Assembly: GCF_003070865.1 (NCBI RefSeq) | Contig: NZ_CP026948.1 | Location: forward strand, 310,001 to 374,000 | Reading direction: 5' to 3' | DNA length: 64,000 nt | Source of the DNA: Corynebacterium liangguodongii | Lineage (GTDB): Bacteria > Actinomycetota > Actinomycetes > Mycobacteriales > Mycobacteriaceae | Part shown: positions 26,269 to 41,824 of the stretch, one piece after another | Layout: every line of letters starts with the position of its first letter | Position numbering within the stretch: the first letter of the stretch is position 1 | Made by a program: the position numbers and the translations under genes | The notes under the pieces: generated by a model | Told to the model about the DNA's origin: nothing | Databases searched by the model: none | The model's input: only the letters and a program-made list of their open reading frames with translations

Positions 26269-27072
26269 CTAGCCCACGAGGACCTTCGTCGCGGCGCGGC
26301 GAAGGGTGTCCGGCGCGAAGTCGGAGAGTGCCTTGAGCACCTTGTCCGGCACGCTGACACCGTGGTGCAGCCGGAACTTCTGGATGAAAGACGGTTCGGC
26401 GAAGACCTTTTCGGCCACGTCGGCGACATCACCCGGCTCGAGACGCACGCCCAGGGTGCGCACAGAGCGGGCGTTGACGTCGGCGATCTTGGTCTTTGCC
26501 CACAGCGGGGCGAGGTCAGTGACGCGGATGTTGTCCTTCCGCCATTCCAGGCTCAGTGCCTCTGTGAGACCCTTGACATAGAACTTGGAGGCGGAGTAGG
26601 TGGAGATGTCCGGCTGGCCAAAGATGGCAGAGGCGGAGCACATGGAGACCATGACGGAGTCCTTCGTGCGCTTCAGGTAGGGGTGGCAGGCCTTCGCGCC
26701 GTAGGTCACGCCAACGCAGTTGATGTCCAGGATCCACTGGATGCGCTCGGGATCCTGCTCGCTCAAGGGGCCGTCGATAATAACGCCCGCGTTGTTGAAG
26801 AATCCGTCGAGCCTGCCGCCCGTGTGGGAGGTGAAGTCCTCGACAGCCGCGACCCAGTCTTCCCAGTTGCGCACGTCGAGGTGGCCGGTGATGAGTTGGC
26901 CCTCGTCGAGGTCGAGGCCAAGATTCGGGTCGGTGTGCCATTCGACGGGGACGATGTCGTAGCAGCCGACGACCCAGCCGCGATCAAGCATCCGCTTGGC
27001 GGTTTCCATGCCGATGCCGGAGGCGCCGCCGCTGATGAAGATGGATTTTTTGCGAGAAAGTGAGGAGGTCAT
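26269..27072 (-). CDS. Short-chain dehydrogenase/reductase
   Basis: NAD(P)-dependent SDR of 267 residues. The cofactor motif is SGGASGIGMETAKR near residue 13, the NNAG motif (FFNNAGVI) lies near 88, and the active-site YSASK follows a Ser-containing strand near 150. The substrate is unknown. The start is ATG at 27072, eight residues before the Rossmann motif; the longer open frame upstream is non-coding. It diverges from an aldehyde dehydrogenase gene with an 82-base shared promoter region, so the two may act in one pathway. Confidence 0.9.
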   Translation of the reverse strand: MTSSLSRKKSIFISGGASGIGMETAKRMLDRGWVVGCYDIVPVEWHTDPNLGLDLDEGQLITGHLDVRNWEDWVAAVEDFTSHTGGRLDGFFNNAGVIIDGPLSEQDPERIQWILDINCVGVTYGAKACHPYLKRTKDSVMVSMCSASAIFGQPDISTYSASKFYVKGLTEALSLEWRKDNIRVTDLAPLWAKTKIADVNARSVRTLGVRLEPGDVADVAEKVFAEPSFIQKFRLHHGVSVPDKVLKALSDFAPDTLRRAATKVLVG

Positions 27073-27078
27073 GCGCTT

Positions 27079-27084
27079 AGCATA
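27079..27084 (-). promoter_or_regulatory. Candidate -10 of the SDR gene (leaderless)
   Basis: On the minus strand TATGCT lies six bases before the ATG at 27072; no ribosome site fits between. Confidence 0.45.
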
Positions 27085-27154
27085 GATGTAATTGCCGTCA
27101 CATGTATAGAATGGGGGTGACATTTGCCCCAATTCGACAGGAAGTGGCATCCAC

Positions 27155-28654
27155 ATGACCCAGACGGTTGCGCCCGAGCGCTCCATGCAAGAGATCATCA
27201 ACCCCGCGACGGGAGAGGTTATCGCAACGGTGCCCGCCCACACGCGGGAGGAGACGGCCGAGGCCTTCGTGCGGGCCCGCCGCGCCCAGCGGCGTTGGGT
27301 GAAGACGAGCTTCAGGCAGCGCCGCAAGATCTTCCTCACGTTCCACAACCTCGTGATTGATCACCGTGAGCGGTTGATGGACACGATCCAAGACGAAAAC
27401 GGCAAGAACAGGCTCAGCGCGCTCGAGGAAATCCTTGATGTGGCGATGACGGCCCGGCACTACGCGTACCGGGCGGAGAAGCTGCTCAAACCGGTGTCAC
27501 GGCGCTCGGTGGTGCCGCTGTGGACCTCTACTAAGGAGGAGCGCGCGCCGAAGGGCGTGGTCGGGGCGATCGCCCCCTTTAACTACCCGCTCTCCCTTGC
27601 CGTCTCCGATGCCATTCCCGCGATCCTGGCGGGTAACTCGGTCGTCGTAAAGCCGGATTCCCAAACGCCGCTCTCGGCGCTGCTTGCCGCGGAGCTCCTC
27701 GCGGAGGCGGGGTTGCCGGAGGGTGTCTACAACGTGGTCACGGGCCGTGGCTCCGAGGTGGGCCAGGCCATCGTGGAGGAATGTGACTACCTCATGTTCA
27801 CGGGGTCGACGGAGACCGGTCGCTTACTGGCGGAGCAGGTTGCACCCCGCCTCATTGATTACTCCATGGAGCTCGGCGGCAAGAACGCACTGATCATCGC
27901 CGATGACGCGGATATTGACCGTGCGGTCTCCGAGATCTGGCCGGCGTGCTTCAGCAACTCTGGCCAGCTCTGCATCTCGATTGAGAGGATGTACGTCCAC
28001 CGCGCCGTTGCGGATGAGTTCATCCCGGCGTTCGTGGACAAGGTCAAGGGCCTCAAGGTCGCCGGCGGGCACGGGTGGGACGCGGATATGGGCTCCCTCA
28101 TCTCCGTTGAGCACGCGGATAAGGTCGAGGCGTTCGTTGATGATGCCGTCGCAAAGGGCGCGACCGTGCTCGCTGGCGGTCGGCGGCTGCGCGAGCTGGG
28201 CGAGGCGTTCTACGCGCCAACGGTGCTCACGGGCGTCCCCGAATCCGCCGACCTCTACCGCGGCGAGGTCTTCGGGCCCGTTGTCTACATCGAAATCGTC
28301 GACTCGAACGACGAGGCCATCCGCCGCGCGAACGACACCGATTACGGGTTGAATTCCTCGGTGTGGGCGAAGCCGTCGACGGGCAAGAAGATCGCCTCCC
28401 AGCTGCAGACCGGCACGGTCAATATCAACGAGGGCTACGCGCCCGCGTGGTCGTCGATGGACGCGCCGATGGGTGGCTTTAAAACCTCGGGCGTGGGCCG
28501 CCGCCACGGCGACGGCGGGTTGACCAAATACACCGAGTCGCGCAACGTCACCCAGACCCGCGTGATGAATGTGGTGAACAACCGCGTGCGCAGCGAGGTC
28601 TGGGCCGACCTCTTGCCCACAACCTTGCGCATCGGCCGCGACATCTTGCGCTAG
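27155..28654 (+). CDS. gabD2: Succinate-semialdehyde dehydrogenase (NADP+-type)
   Basis: A 499-residue aldehyde dehydrogenase. Visible are the cofactor segment APFNYPLSLAVSDAIPA, the FTGSTETGR Rossmann loop, the general-base Glu in MELGGKNALI and the catalytic Cys in NSGQLCISIERM. The sequence resembles the GabD2 branch of mycobacteria and corynebacteria, oxidising succinic semialdehyde to succinate; C. glutamicum also carries gab genes between its rplA and rplJ. Other aldehyde substrates are possible. ATG 27155 is preceded by AGGAAG. Confidence 0.85.
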   Translation: MTQTVAPERSMQEIINPATGEVIATVPAHTREETAEAFVRARRAQRRWVKTSFRQRRKIFLTFHNLVIDHRERLMDTIQDENGKNRLSALEEILDVAMTARHYAYRAEKLLKPVSRRSVVPLWTSTKEERAPKGVVGAIAPFNYPLSLAVSDAIPAILAGNSVVVKPDSQTPLSALLAAELLAEAGLPEGVYNVVTGRGSEVGQAIVEECDYLMFTGSTETGRLLAEQVAPRLIDYSMELGGKNALIIADDADIDRAVSEIWPACFSNSGQLCISIERMYVHRAVADEFIPAFVDKVKGLKVAGGHGWDADMGSLISVEHADKVEAFVDDAVAKGATVLAGGRRLRELGEAFYAPTVLTGVPESADLYRGEVFGPVVYIEIVDSNDEAIRRANDTDYGLNSSVWAKPSTGKKIASQLQTGTVNINEGYAPAWSSMDAPMGGFKTSGVGRRHGDGGLTKYTESRNVTQTRVMNVVNNRVRSEVWADLLPTTLRIGRDILR

Positions 28655-28665
28655 GTGCCGCTAGG

Positions 28666-28671
28666 TACAAT
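28666..28671 (+). promoter_or_regulatory. Candidate -10 of the DUF3068 gene (leaderless)
   Basis: TACAAT, close to the consensus, ends 8 nt before the ATG at 28680, with no Shine-Dalgarno site between. Confidence 0.55.
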
Positions 28672-28679
28672 CGGCGATC

Positions 28680-29609
28680 ATGCTCTCGAAGTTCCGCATT
28701 TTGGCCTCGCTCGTCACCGGACTCGGCGTTGCCCTCATCGTCGGCGGGCTCATCGCTCCGCGCTTTTTGCTTGGCGACGCCCGACTTCCGCTGGACCTCG
28801 AGCACACGACGTGGACGATCGAGGACCCCGCCGGTCAGGCCCGCGGTGAGACAAAACCGGTGACCCGGCAGCTGCACATGGAAATCCAGGACCCCTCGGG
28901 CCCGGATATCGCCAGCGTGCGCGTCGGCGAGTCTATCCTTGCCGGTTCTTCCCCCAACGACTTCGACAACCTCGTCAGCGCGGGAACGTGGACGTACCCG
29001 ATGGACCGTAAAAGCGGCGCCCCGACCCAGCCCATGGAGTTTTCCTCCGTGATGGTGATGCCGCCGACGCGCGTGCAATCGGATGCGCCGTGGCTCAAGT
29101 TCCCGGCCGACGTGCACAACACAACCTACGACGTGTTCGATCCCACGCTCAGGGCGGCCGCCCCCGCGGAGTTTGTGGGGGAGGGCGAGATCGCCGGGCG
29201 CACCGTCTACCGCTTCGAGCAGGTCGTCGAGCCGACGAACCTCGCGCGCGCGTACGCCGACCCGCGCAACACTAAGACGCAGGTGGACGCGGAGGGGAAC
29301 CAAACCCGGTCGTTCCTCTTCTACTCCGCCCGCCGCGAGCTCACCGTCGACCAGGCCACGGGCCTCGTCGTGGGGATCAACGAGGACGTGGATACCTACT
29401 ACGCCGACGACGGTGGGCGTCGCGTTGAAGACGTGCTGCGCTATGAGGGGAAGATGGACGAGCGGCGCTCGGAGGAGATGGCCGGTCAGCTCTCGACGGT
29501 GCTTTCCGCCGCGCAGTCTCGGGCGGTGACCTACGCGGTCATCGCGCTCGGCGTGCTGCTCGTTGCGCTGGGGCTTTTCGGGGCTCTGCGGGGGCAGCGA
29601 GCGCGCTAG
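28680..29609 (+). CDS. DUF3068 (porin PorA family) membrane protein
   Basis: A 309-residue envelope protein with an N-terminal transmembrane helix (residues ~5-28), a large extracytoplasmic domain (HTTWTIEDPAGQARGE and VYRFEQVVEPTN among its landmarks) and a C-terminal helix (VTYAVIALGVLLVALGLFGAL). This is the DUF3068 layout found in mycolic-acid bacteria, where some relatives are annotated as PorA-family. The biochemical role is not established. Its place before rpoB is conserved in corynebacteria. Confidence 0.82.
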   Translation: MLSKFRILASLVTGLGVALIVGGLIAPRFLLGDARLPLDLEHTTWTIEDPAGQARGETKPVTRQLHMEIQDPSGPDIASVRVGESILAGSSPNDFDNLVSAGTWTYPMDRKSGAPTQPMEFSSVMVMPPTRVQSDAPWLKFPADVHNTTYDVFDPTLRAAAPAEFVGEGEIAGRTVYRFEQVVEPTNLARAYADPRNTKTQVDAEGNQTRSFLFYSARRELTVDQATGLVVGINEDVDTYYADDGGRRVEDVLRYEGKMDERRSEEMAGQLSTVLSAAQSRAVTYAVIALGVLLVALGLFGALRGQRAR

Positions 29610-29665
29610 TTCCAGCCCGGGCGACAAGGGTGGTAGGCTACCCCCGGACGGCGGCGCGGTAGCGC

Positions 29666-29694
29666 TTTACAAACGTAGTTGGGTGGTATAAGGT
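29666..29694 (+). promoter_or_regulatory. Candidate rpoB promoter
   Basis: TTTACA (29666-29671) and TAAGGT (29689-29694) with a 17-base spacer, about 185 bases before rpoB. A TTGACA at 29765 has no good -10 partner. The remaining leader shows no recognised regulator. Confidence 0.55.
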
Positions 29695-29877
29695 TAGCCG
29701 TCGCGCTGGAAGCCGTCTCCGGCCTACCTTACGAGCCTTGCACCTCGTTTCGCGAAAACGGGACTTGACAAGGCGACTTTGTGCATTCTGGGGACTGGCC
29801 TTCCACAGCTGACCGAATGCTAACTTATCCAGCGGAAACCCCGCGGAACCACACGGATTCCACGGGGCCCGCGTGAG

Positions 29878-33375
<3,498 letters not shown>

Positions 33376-33450
33376 ACACAGGCGAACGCAACCGAAAGAC
33401 ATCTATCCACATCGATCCTCCCCATCAGGGGGAGGTGAAAGGGAATTTAC

Positions 33451-37449
<3,999 letters not shown>

Positions 37450-37464
37450 TCACGCGACTGGCAA

Positions 37465-37515
37465 GACCACGGTGCGATCTTGGGTACACTCGGCACGCGA
37501 GATTGCACCGTGGTC
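37465..37515. terminator. Bidirectional hairpin between rpoC and the island operon
   Basis: A 16-base arm (37465-37480, GACCACGGTGCGATCT) pairs with 37500-37515 (one G-T pair) around a 19-base loop. It sits 15 bases after rpoC and 35 bases after the end of the leftward ABC ATPase gene, so it can serve both. There is no long T-run. Confidence 0.65.
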
Positions 37516-37550
37516 ATTCCTATGCGGGGGCAGGGTCGAAGTTCGTGCGC

Positions 37551-38180
37551 TTAGCCCACGCGCGCCGACCGCAATTCGAATCCTGCGTTCGAGACGCACA
37601 CGTCTGCAAATCGATTGTGTTCGTCCAAAGTGATGATCTCAGGGGGCTGGTGGGCGACGGCGAGAACCAGGCGTTCGGCTGATTGGTGGAACAGCTCGGC
37701 AGCCACATAATCCGCTGCCCCCGGGTCGAGCCCATTGAACGGCTCATCCAGGCAAAGAACGCCGCTTCTGGTAAGAAGCCCGCACACGATCCAAGCCTTT
37801 CGGAGAGTTCCGGTGGATAGCTCCGACGGGAGCTTATCCAGATGCGGCTGGAGGCCAAGCCCATCGATGAAACGATCTGCCGAGTCTGGGCTGAAGCCGT
37901 AGCGCCGCAAGTATAGGGTGCAGTTGTCCCGCACAGTGAGAAACGGGACGAGGGCGGGGGAATGGCGGATGTATGTGACTTCGCCCGACACGGCAATCGT
38001 GCCAGCTATAAGCGGAAGGAAGCCTGCGATGACTTCCATGAGAGTTGATTTTCCGGAGCCGTTCGGCCCGTGGAGAATTCGTAGACCGGGACTGCGCACG
38101 CATATGGTGACATCGGAAAACGCCGGGGTGTTGCGCTTGTAGCCAGCGGACATGGACTGTCCAACAATACTTAACGACAT
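37551..38180 (-). CDS. ABC transporter ATP-binding protein (bacteriocin locus)
   Basis: A 209-residue ATPase with Walker A HGPNGSGKST (residues ~38-47), a degenerate signature LSTGTLRKA in place of LSGGQ, Walker B VLCLDEPFNGLD and the switch His in VAVAHQPPE. It is short for an ABC ATPase, similar to the CirD/CclT type of circular-bacteriocin loci. Its start overlaps the end of the 514-residue membrane-protein gene by ten bases, implying a shared complex. Probable role: driving export of, or self-protection from, the 41346-41627 peptide. It is the last gene of the leftward operon. Confidence 0.85.
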   Translation of the reverse strand: MSLSIVGQSMSAGYKRNTPAFSDVTICVRSPGLRILHGPNGSGKSTLMEVIAGFLPLIAGTIAVSGEVTYIRHSPALVPFLTVRDNCTLYLRRYGFSPDSADRFIDGLGLQPHLDKLPSELSTGTLRKAWIVCGLLTRSGVLCLDEPFNGLDPGAADYVAAELFHQSAERLVLAVAHQPPEIITLDEHNRFADVCVSNAGFELRSARVG

Positions 38181-39715
38181 ACGTGTACCATCCTGAGCAA
38201 TCTAGCGCGGGCAACAAAGAGTGTGGTTCCGAGCCCGATTGCTAGGGCGCAGGCGCCTACAAGCGGCGACCACACGAAGATGAACGCGAAAGCGTAGGAG
38301 AAAAGTAGTTCGAGCAAGACCATCTGGGTCTCCACTAGGTTCTTTCCAATCGGCCGGTTGGCAAAGAGGAAGCCAACTGCAGTGAAAGCAAGAACCGGCC
38401 CAGCCACAATAAGAAGAGGCATCCCCGAAACCGCTAGCCACAGCAACGAAGCCGCAAGGAGCGGAGTGAGTGCGAGGCATGCGGCAAACAGTAAGCGAAG
38501 AATAATCACCAGCACCTCGGCGCTATCTAGCTCAACGTGAAAGCGATAGCGCAGCAAGCTTTTGCGGGGTTCAACGGCTGAGAAATGCTCGGTCGATGCT
38601 GCCGACAGTGTGGAAACGATGATGAAAACCGGAATTAGAGCAGGGATCAAGCCTTCGATGGAATGCGTGAGCCCGGCGGCTGCACTAAGCACCATAGAAT
38701 TGACAACGACGCTTGGTCGCGTCCACAGAATGCGCACCCACAAGCTGCCGACGATGGGATATAGAAATCGATTGAGAAGCGAGTCCAGGCCCCACGTGGA
38801 TGTGGGTGGGCCGGAAAGTGGCGGGTTAATAGCACGCAAAGTATAAATAAGGGGTGCTGCCCGAAGAATATTACCCATTTGCAGGAAAAGAATTACTCCT
38901 ACTGAGCAGCACACCCCAATCAAAGGCCATGCGACCATCGGCCGCGACACAATCCCGATAACAGGCGCTAATGGAATCGCGAACTCGCTCGTGTGCTGCA
39001 CGCGCCGTGCACCGTCCAAAGCTGCGACGGCGGAAGAGACTAATGAACCAGCTAAAAAGCCTACAATGCAAGGCGCAGTCGCGATGAAGACGCTGGATCG
39101 CCATCGCAAGATCCCGGGACTGGGCAGAAAGGCTATCGAGCGTAGGCCTCGAAAGCCGCTTACAGCATAAAGCGGAATACTAAAACTCATGGCTACGAAG
39201 CAGAGGCGAGTGACAAGGGAGTTGCCGGAGCCGAGCGAGACGAGCAGGAGTGGACTCCAGAACAGTGGCCAGCGACTCGCCAAGGGAATGACAATGGTTG
39301 AGAGAAATGCATCTCGGGTAGACACGCCAAGGGATGGAAGCGAACGAATCAAAGGATCCCGCTCTAGCCGAGTGCTCACGGCTAGTTTTACGATATGCCC
39401 GAAAACATCGAGCAGTGCTGGAATGAGCGCGAACGCGAAGAGAAAATATGTACCATCTGCACCTTCCAGGCCTGCAAGGGATGGCAAGCTCGACGCGAGT
39501 TGGGGAGCGGCGTTTCGAACTATTACGCCTGCAATGAGCGCCTCGCACACAACAAGCATCCCGAAAAGTACCGGAGCCACCTTTAGCGCAAGCCGAGGGT
39601 CAAGCGGTACTCCGAATCTATCGATTATTTCGGTGATCTTGAGCGTTCGGGCGACTTGAACGCCTGACCACTGGGCTTGAACGTGATCGGGTACGGGGGC
39701 TGGTTTTAAGGACAT
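38171..39715 (-). CDS. Large polytopic membrane protein of the bacteriocin locus
   Basis: A 514-residue protein with about twelve hydrophobic segments. No conserved motif was recognised beyond its membrane nature; short charged loops (TRLERDPLIRSLPSLG, EPRKSLLRYRFHVELD) separate the helices. Large membrane proteins of 500-odd residues (As-48B/CirB type) partner the small ATPase in known circular-bacteriocin loci. Position and the ten-base overlap with the ATPase support a transporter or maturation role. Sequence homology to those proteins is not claimed. Confidence 0.65.
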   Translation of the reverse strand: MSLKPAPVPDHVQAQWSGVQVARTLKITEIIDRFGVPLDPRLALKVAPVLFGMLVVCEALIAGVIVRNAAPQLASSLPSLAGLEGADGTYFLFAFALIPALLDVFGHIVKLAVSTRLERDPLIRSLPSLGVSTRDAFLSTIVIPLASRWPLFWSPLLLVSLGSGNSLVTRLCFVAMSFSIPLYAVSGFRGLRSIAFLPSPGILRWRSSVFIATAPCIVGFLAGSLVSSAVAALDGARRVQHTSEFAIPLAPVIGIVSRPMVAWPLIGVCCSVGVILFLQMGNILRAAPLIYTLRAINPPLSGPPTSTWGLDSLLNRFLYPIVGSLWVRILWTRPSVVVNSMVLSAAAGLTHSIEGLIPALIPVFIIVSTLSAASTEHFSAVEPRKSLLRYRFHVELDSAEVLVIILRLLFAACLALTPLLAASLLWLAVSGMPLLIVAGPVLAFTAVGFLFANRPIGKNLVETQMVLLELLFSYAFAFIFVWSPLVGACALAIGLGTTLFVARARLLRMVHVCR

Positions 39716-39736
39716 AAACGCAGCGTGATCCTTAAG

Positions 39737-40105
39737 CTACGACAGGTAGGTGGAGCGACGACTATTGTTACGCTCCACCAGCTCTAGGGCGGACCAGATG
39801 CCGATCACGAAGAATACGATCGCGGATGCTCGGGTAGGGAGAACTCCGCCCGTAACAGCGAAGGAGCTGAGTACCCAGAGCGTGAAACCACATGTCGAAG
39901 CTAAGAAGAAGGAAAGTGTTGGGAAGCGAGGGCTAAAGGCGGCATACAGTACGGCGGCCACCAAGATGGTTGCCTGGGCGACAGCAGTGGCCAAGGCTTT
40001 GTTGTCCAATCCCGAGCTTGCATGCATCGACCATGAAGAGAAAACCGGGAAGACAAGAGACAGGGCTGCTAAGACCCACAAAAGTGAGACGAAACGGAAA
40101 TTCAT
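39737..40105 (-). CDS. Small four-helix membrane protein, candidate immunity protein
   Basis: A 122-residue hydrophobic protein with three or four transmembrane helices and a basic C-terminus (ERNNSRRSTYLS). AAGGGAG lies seven bases before the ATG at 40105. The gene lies 21 bases before the large membrane-protein gene. Immunity proteins of circular bacteriocins are small, hydrophobic and cationic, so this is one of two candidates in the operon. No family was recognised. Confidence 0.6.
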   Translation of the reverse strand: MNFRFVSLLWVLAALSLVFPVFSSWSMHASSGLDNKALATAVAQATILVAAVLYAAFSPRFPTLSFFLASTCGFTLWVLSSFAVTGGVLPTRASAIVFFVIGIWSALELVERNNSRRSTYLS

Positions 40106-40116
40106 GTACTACTCCC

Positions 40117-40719
40117 TTAGGCGAAAAGCGGGGAAAACAACGGGCGGTAAACGGCGGTGAACAAGAGTGCGCTAATGAGCAAGGCTATTACAAAGGGGAT
40201 GAGCGCCTTGTAGCAACTGGAGACGCACTTATGGGTGAAATATCCTGTGACGCCTAAGACGCAAATGGCGCTCGCGACGGCGTGGAGTGCTTCAGCTCCT
40301 GGAAGAAGTCGTATTGTCAGCGGGACGATGAACGAGGCACTGATCGTATAGAATAGTGCATCAAATACTCCCGTCGTGTCTCCGCTTTCTCTTCCCCAAT
40401 GTGCGACTGTGCGCAATACGCTAAACGCTAGGAGTGAATAGATAATTGTAGAAAGAATCAGACCGGCGGCAGTACCAAACACGAGTAACCGCAGCATGTC
40501 CCCGTTCATTTCAATGTTGCTCGGCAGCGACTTTAGGGAACGCTCGGCGGTTGCCCGAGTGTAAAATATAGTGTAGAGAATTCCGAGAGCGAAGATTATC
40601 CCCGCATGCGGGGAAACCATTGCGCCGGTGTGCTTCTCGTTCCGGGGCGCATTGGCAAAATAAAGGTATTCGCGATGCGTAGATGGATCACTTGACATTG
40701 GTGATGGGGTCTTGGACAT
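40117..40719 (-). CDS. Five-helix membrane protein of the bacteriocin locus
   Basis: About 200 residues with five hydrophobic segments (HAGIIFALGILYTIFY near residue 38 to LLISALLFTAVYRPLF at the end). The general layout recalls Yip1-type proteins, but that is only an architectural likeness. ATG 40719 is favoured; ATG 40731 adds four residues but has its AGAAAG directly against the codon. The open frame extends further upstream but would overlap the SpoIIM-like gene. It could serve peptide maturation or immunity. Confidence 0.58.
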   Translation of the reverse strand: MSKTPSPMSSDPSTHREYLYFANAPRNEKHTGAMVSPHAGIIFALGILYTIFYTRATAERSLKSLPSNIEMNGDMLRLLVFGTAAGLILSTIIYSLLAFSVLRTVAHWGRESGDTTGVFDALFYTISASFIVPLTIRLLPGAEALHAVASAICVLGVTGYFTHKCVSSCYKALIPFVIALLISALLFTAVYRPLFSPLFA

Positions 40720-40757
40720 ATTCTTGTGCATCTTTCTGTGTTTATTGGACGGGATCG

Positions 40758-41306
40758 TCACGTGTTTGAAACGACAAGTGCTTCGATGAGGATTCCCGTC
40801 CAAATAAGGGCGAACGACGTGAGAACGAAAGGAAAAGTACTTTTCACGGCGAGCCACCAGCGAGCGGCAAATGATACACCGGTGTCATCACGTTGCATGA
40901 GAAGTATGAAAGTGGGAAATATCCCTACGACGCTGGCAAGGAATAGGCCAAAAAACTCGAACGGGGAGTAAGCCCATGTACTTCCAATCGCAGCCCGGAG
41001 TCCGATAGCGTTGACGGAAATTGCAAACGATAATCCGAGGTACAGCCCCAGTCCGAATGCCCCGACCACTGTAGTGAGCCCGAAGGAGAGAACCCCTGAA
41101 ACTAATATGCACCAGGTAGGGATGTTTGATGAGGCGATAAATATAAACGCCTCATCAAACGACGAGCGGGACGTGGGTGGAGCGTCAATCTCAGATAAGG
41201 GAACGGCGTTTCCTGATAGCGTCCCCACTGCGCACGCACTACCTAGAACAATAGTGGCGGTTGCGATAGATAGCAGCAAGGACGTATGGTACACCTTCGC
41301 TGTCAT
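40758..41306 (-). CDS. SpoIIM/DUF95-like membrane protein (circular bacteriocin maturation)
   Basis: A 182-residue membrane protein with four or five helices. It shows a Gly-rich helix and conserved loop (GAFGLGLYLGLSFAISVNAIG), followed by a YSPFEFFGLFLASVVGIFP segment resembling the conserved Glu-containing helix of SpoIIM/DUF95 proteins. DUF95 proteins occur in essentially all characterised circular-bacteriocin loci and are thought to help circularise or export the peptide. It starts 39 bases after the precursor gene, the expected position of such a partner. Confidence 0.7.
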   Translation of the reverse strand: MTAKVYHTSLLLSIATATIVLGSACAVGTLSGNAVPLSEIDAPPTSRSSFDEAFIFIASSNIPTWCILVSGVLSFGLTTVVGAFGLGLYLGLSFAISVNAIGLRAAIGSTWAYSPFEFFGLFLASVVGIFPTFILLMQRDDTGVSFAARWWLAVKSTFPFVLTSFALIWTGILIEALVVSNT

Positions 41307-41345
41307 GCGCCAGTCTCTTCGCGGCCGAGGCTTGAATTGCGGCTG

Positions 41346-41627
41346 TTAGGCGACGACGGCTTTAGTGCCCATCTGTGCGAGCTTGGTCTTGATAACGGCC
41401 CACAGGCCAGCGCCGATAATGCCGCCGGTCGTCGCGATGGCCGCCAAAAACATGCCCCAGCTGCCGACCTCGACAGCCTTGACGATTGCGGAAGCGGTTG
41501 CGGTGCTTACACCAAAAGTGCCGACGATCCACATGGCGCCGACAGAGGTTGCGGCGATGGCGACGAACGATGCGAGCGCAATGATCGCAGTTGCGATCTT
41601 GGTCTGGGTGCTGGAGAAAGTGGTCAT
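41346..41627 (-). CDS. Circular bacteriocin precursor (circularin A/uberolysin-like)
   Basis: A 93-residue precursor with a ~33-residue hydrophobic leader followed by a probable 60-residue core from Ile34 to Ala93. The core start IVGTFGVSTATASAIV aligns without gaps to the circularin A start VAGALGVQTAAATTIV, and the core end KTKLAQMGTKAVVA resembles the carnocyclin A end KAAIAKQGIKKAIQL. The core is Gly/Ala/Ile-rich, has no Cys and carries a net charge near +3 (K50, K80, K82, K89; E53). AGAAAGGAA lies seven bases before the ATG at 41627. It is the first gene of the leftward operon. Cleavage at 33/34 is inferred from the alignment. Confidence 0.85.
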   Translation of the reverse strand: MTTFSSTQTKIATAIIALASFVAIAATSVGAMWIVGTFGVSTATASAIVKAVEVGSWGMFLAAIATTGGIIGAGLWAVIKTKLAQMGTKAVVA

Positions 41628-41777
41628 GGCGGATTCCTTTCTGGGGAATTGGTAGTTGGGTCGATTTGGTGGATCAGGGACCCGGGGAAGTCAGACGTAG
41701 GGCCGGGACGGGATGCCCATAGCCTGTCTGCTGGGTCCTGGTGGGCCGATTCTTTTTTGCATTCGTCACGGTGTCGA

Positions 41778-41805
41778 GCATACCTTTGCAAAAGGGGGAC
41801 GGCAA
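41778..41805 (-). promoter_or_regulatory. Candidate promoter of the bacteriocin operon
   Basis: On the minus strand TTGCCG (41805 to 41800) and TATGCT (41783 to 41778) have a 16-base spacer. This implies a 5' leader of about 140 bases before the precursor gene. Confidence 0.6.
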
Positions 41806-41824
41806 TAGTAACGCCGAAAGTTGG

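Noticed and set aside
26269..27348. Longer SDR reading starting at 27348
   Set aside because: The extra 92 residues overlap the divergent aldehyde dehydrogenase gene and precede the Rossmann motif, which belongs near the N-terminus.
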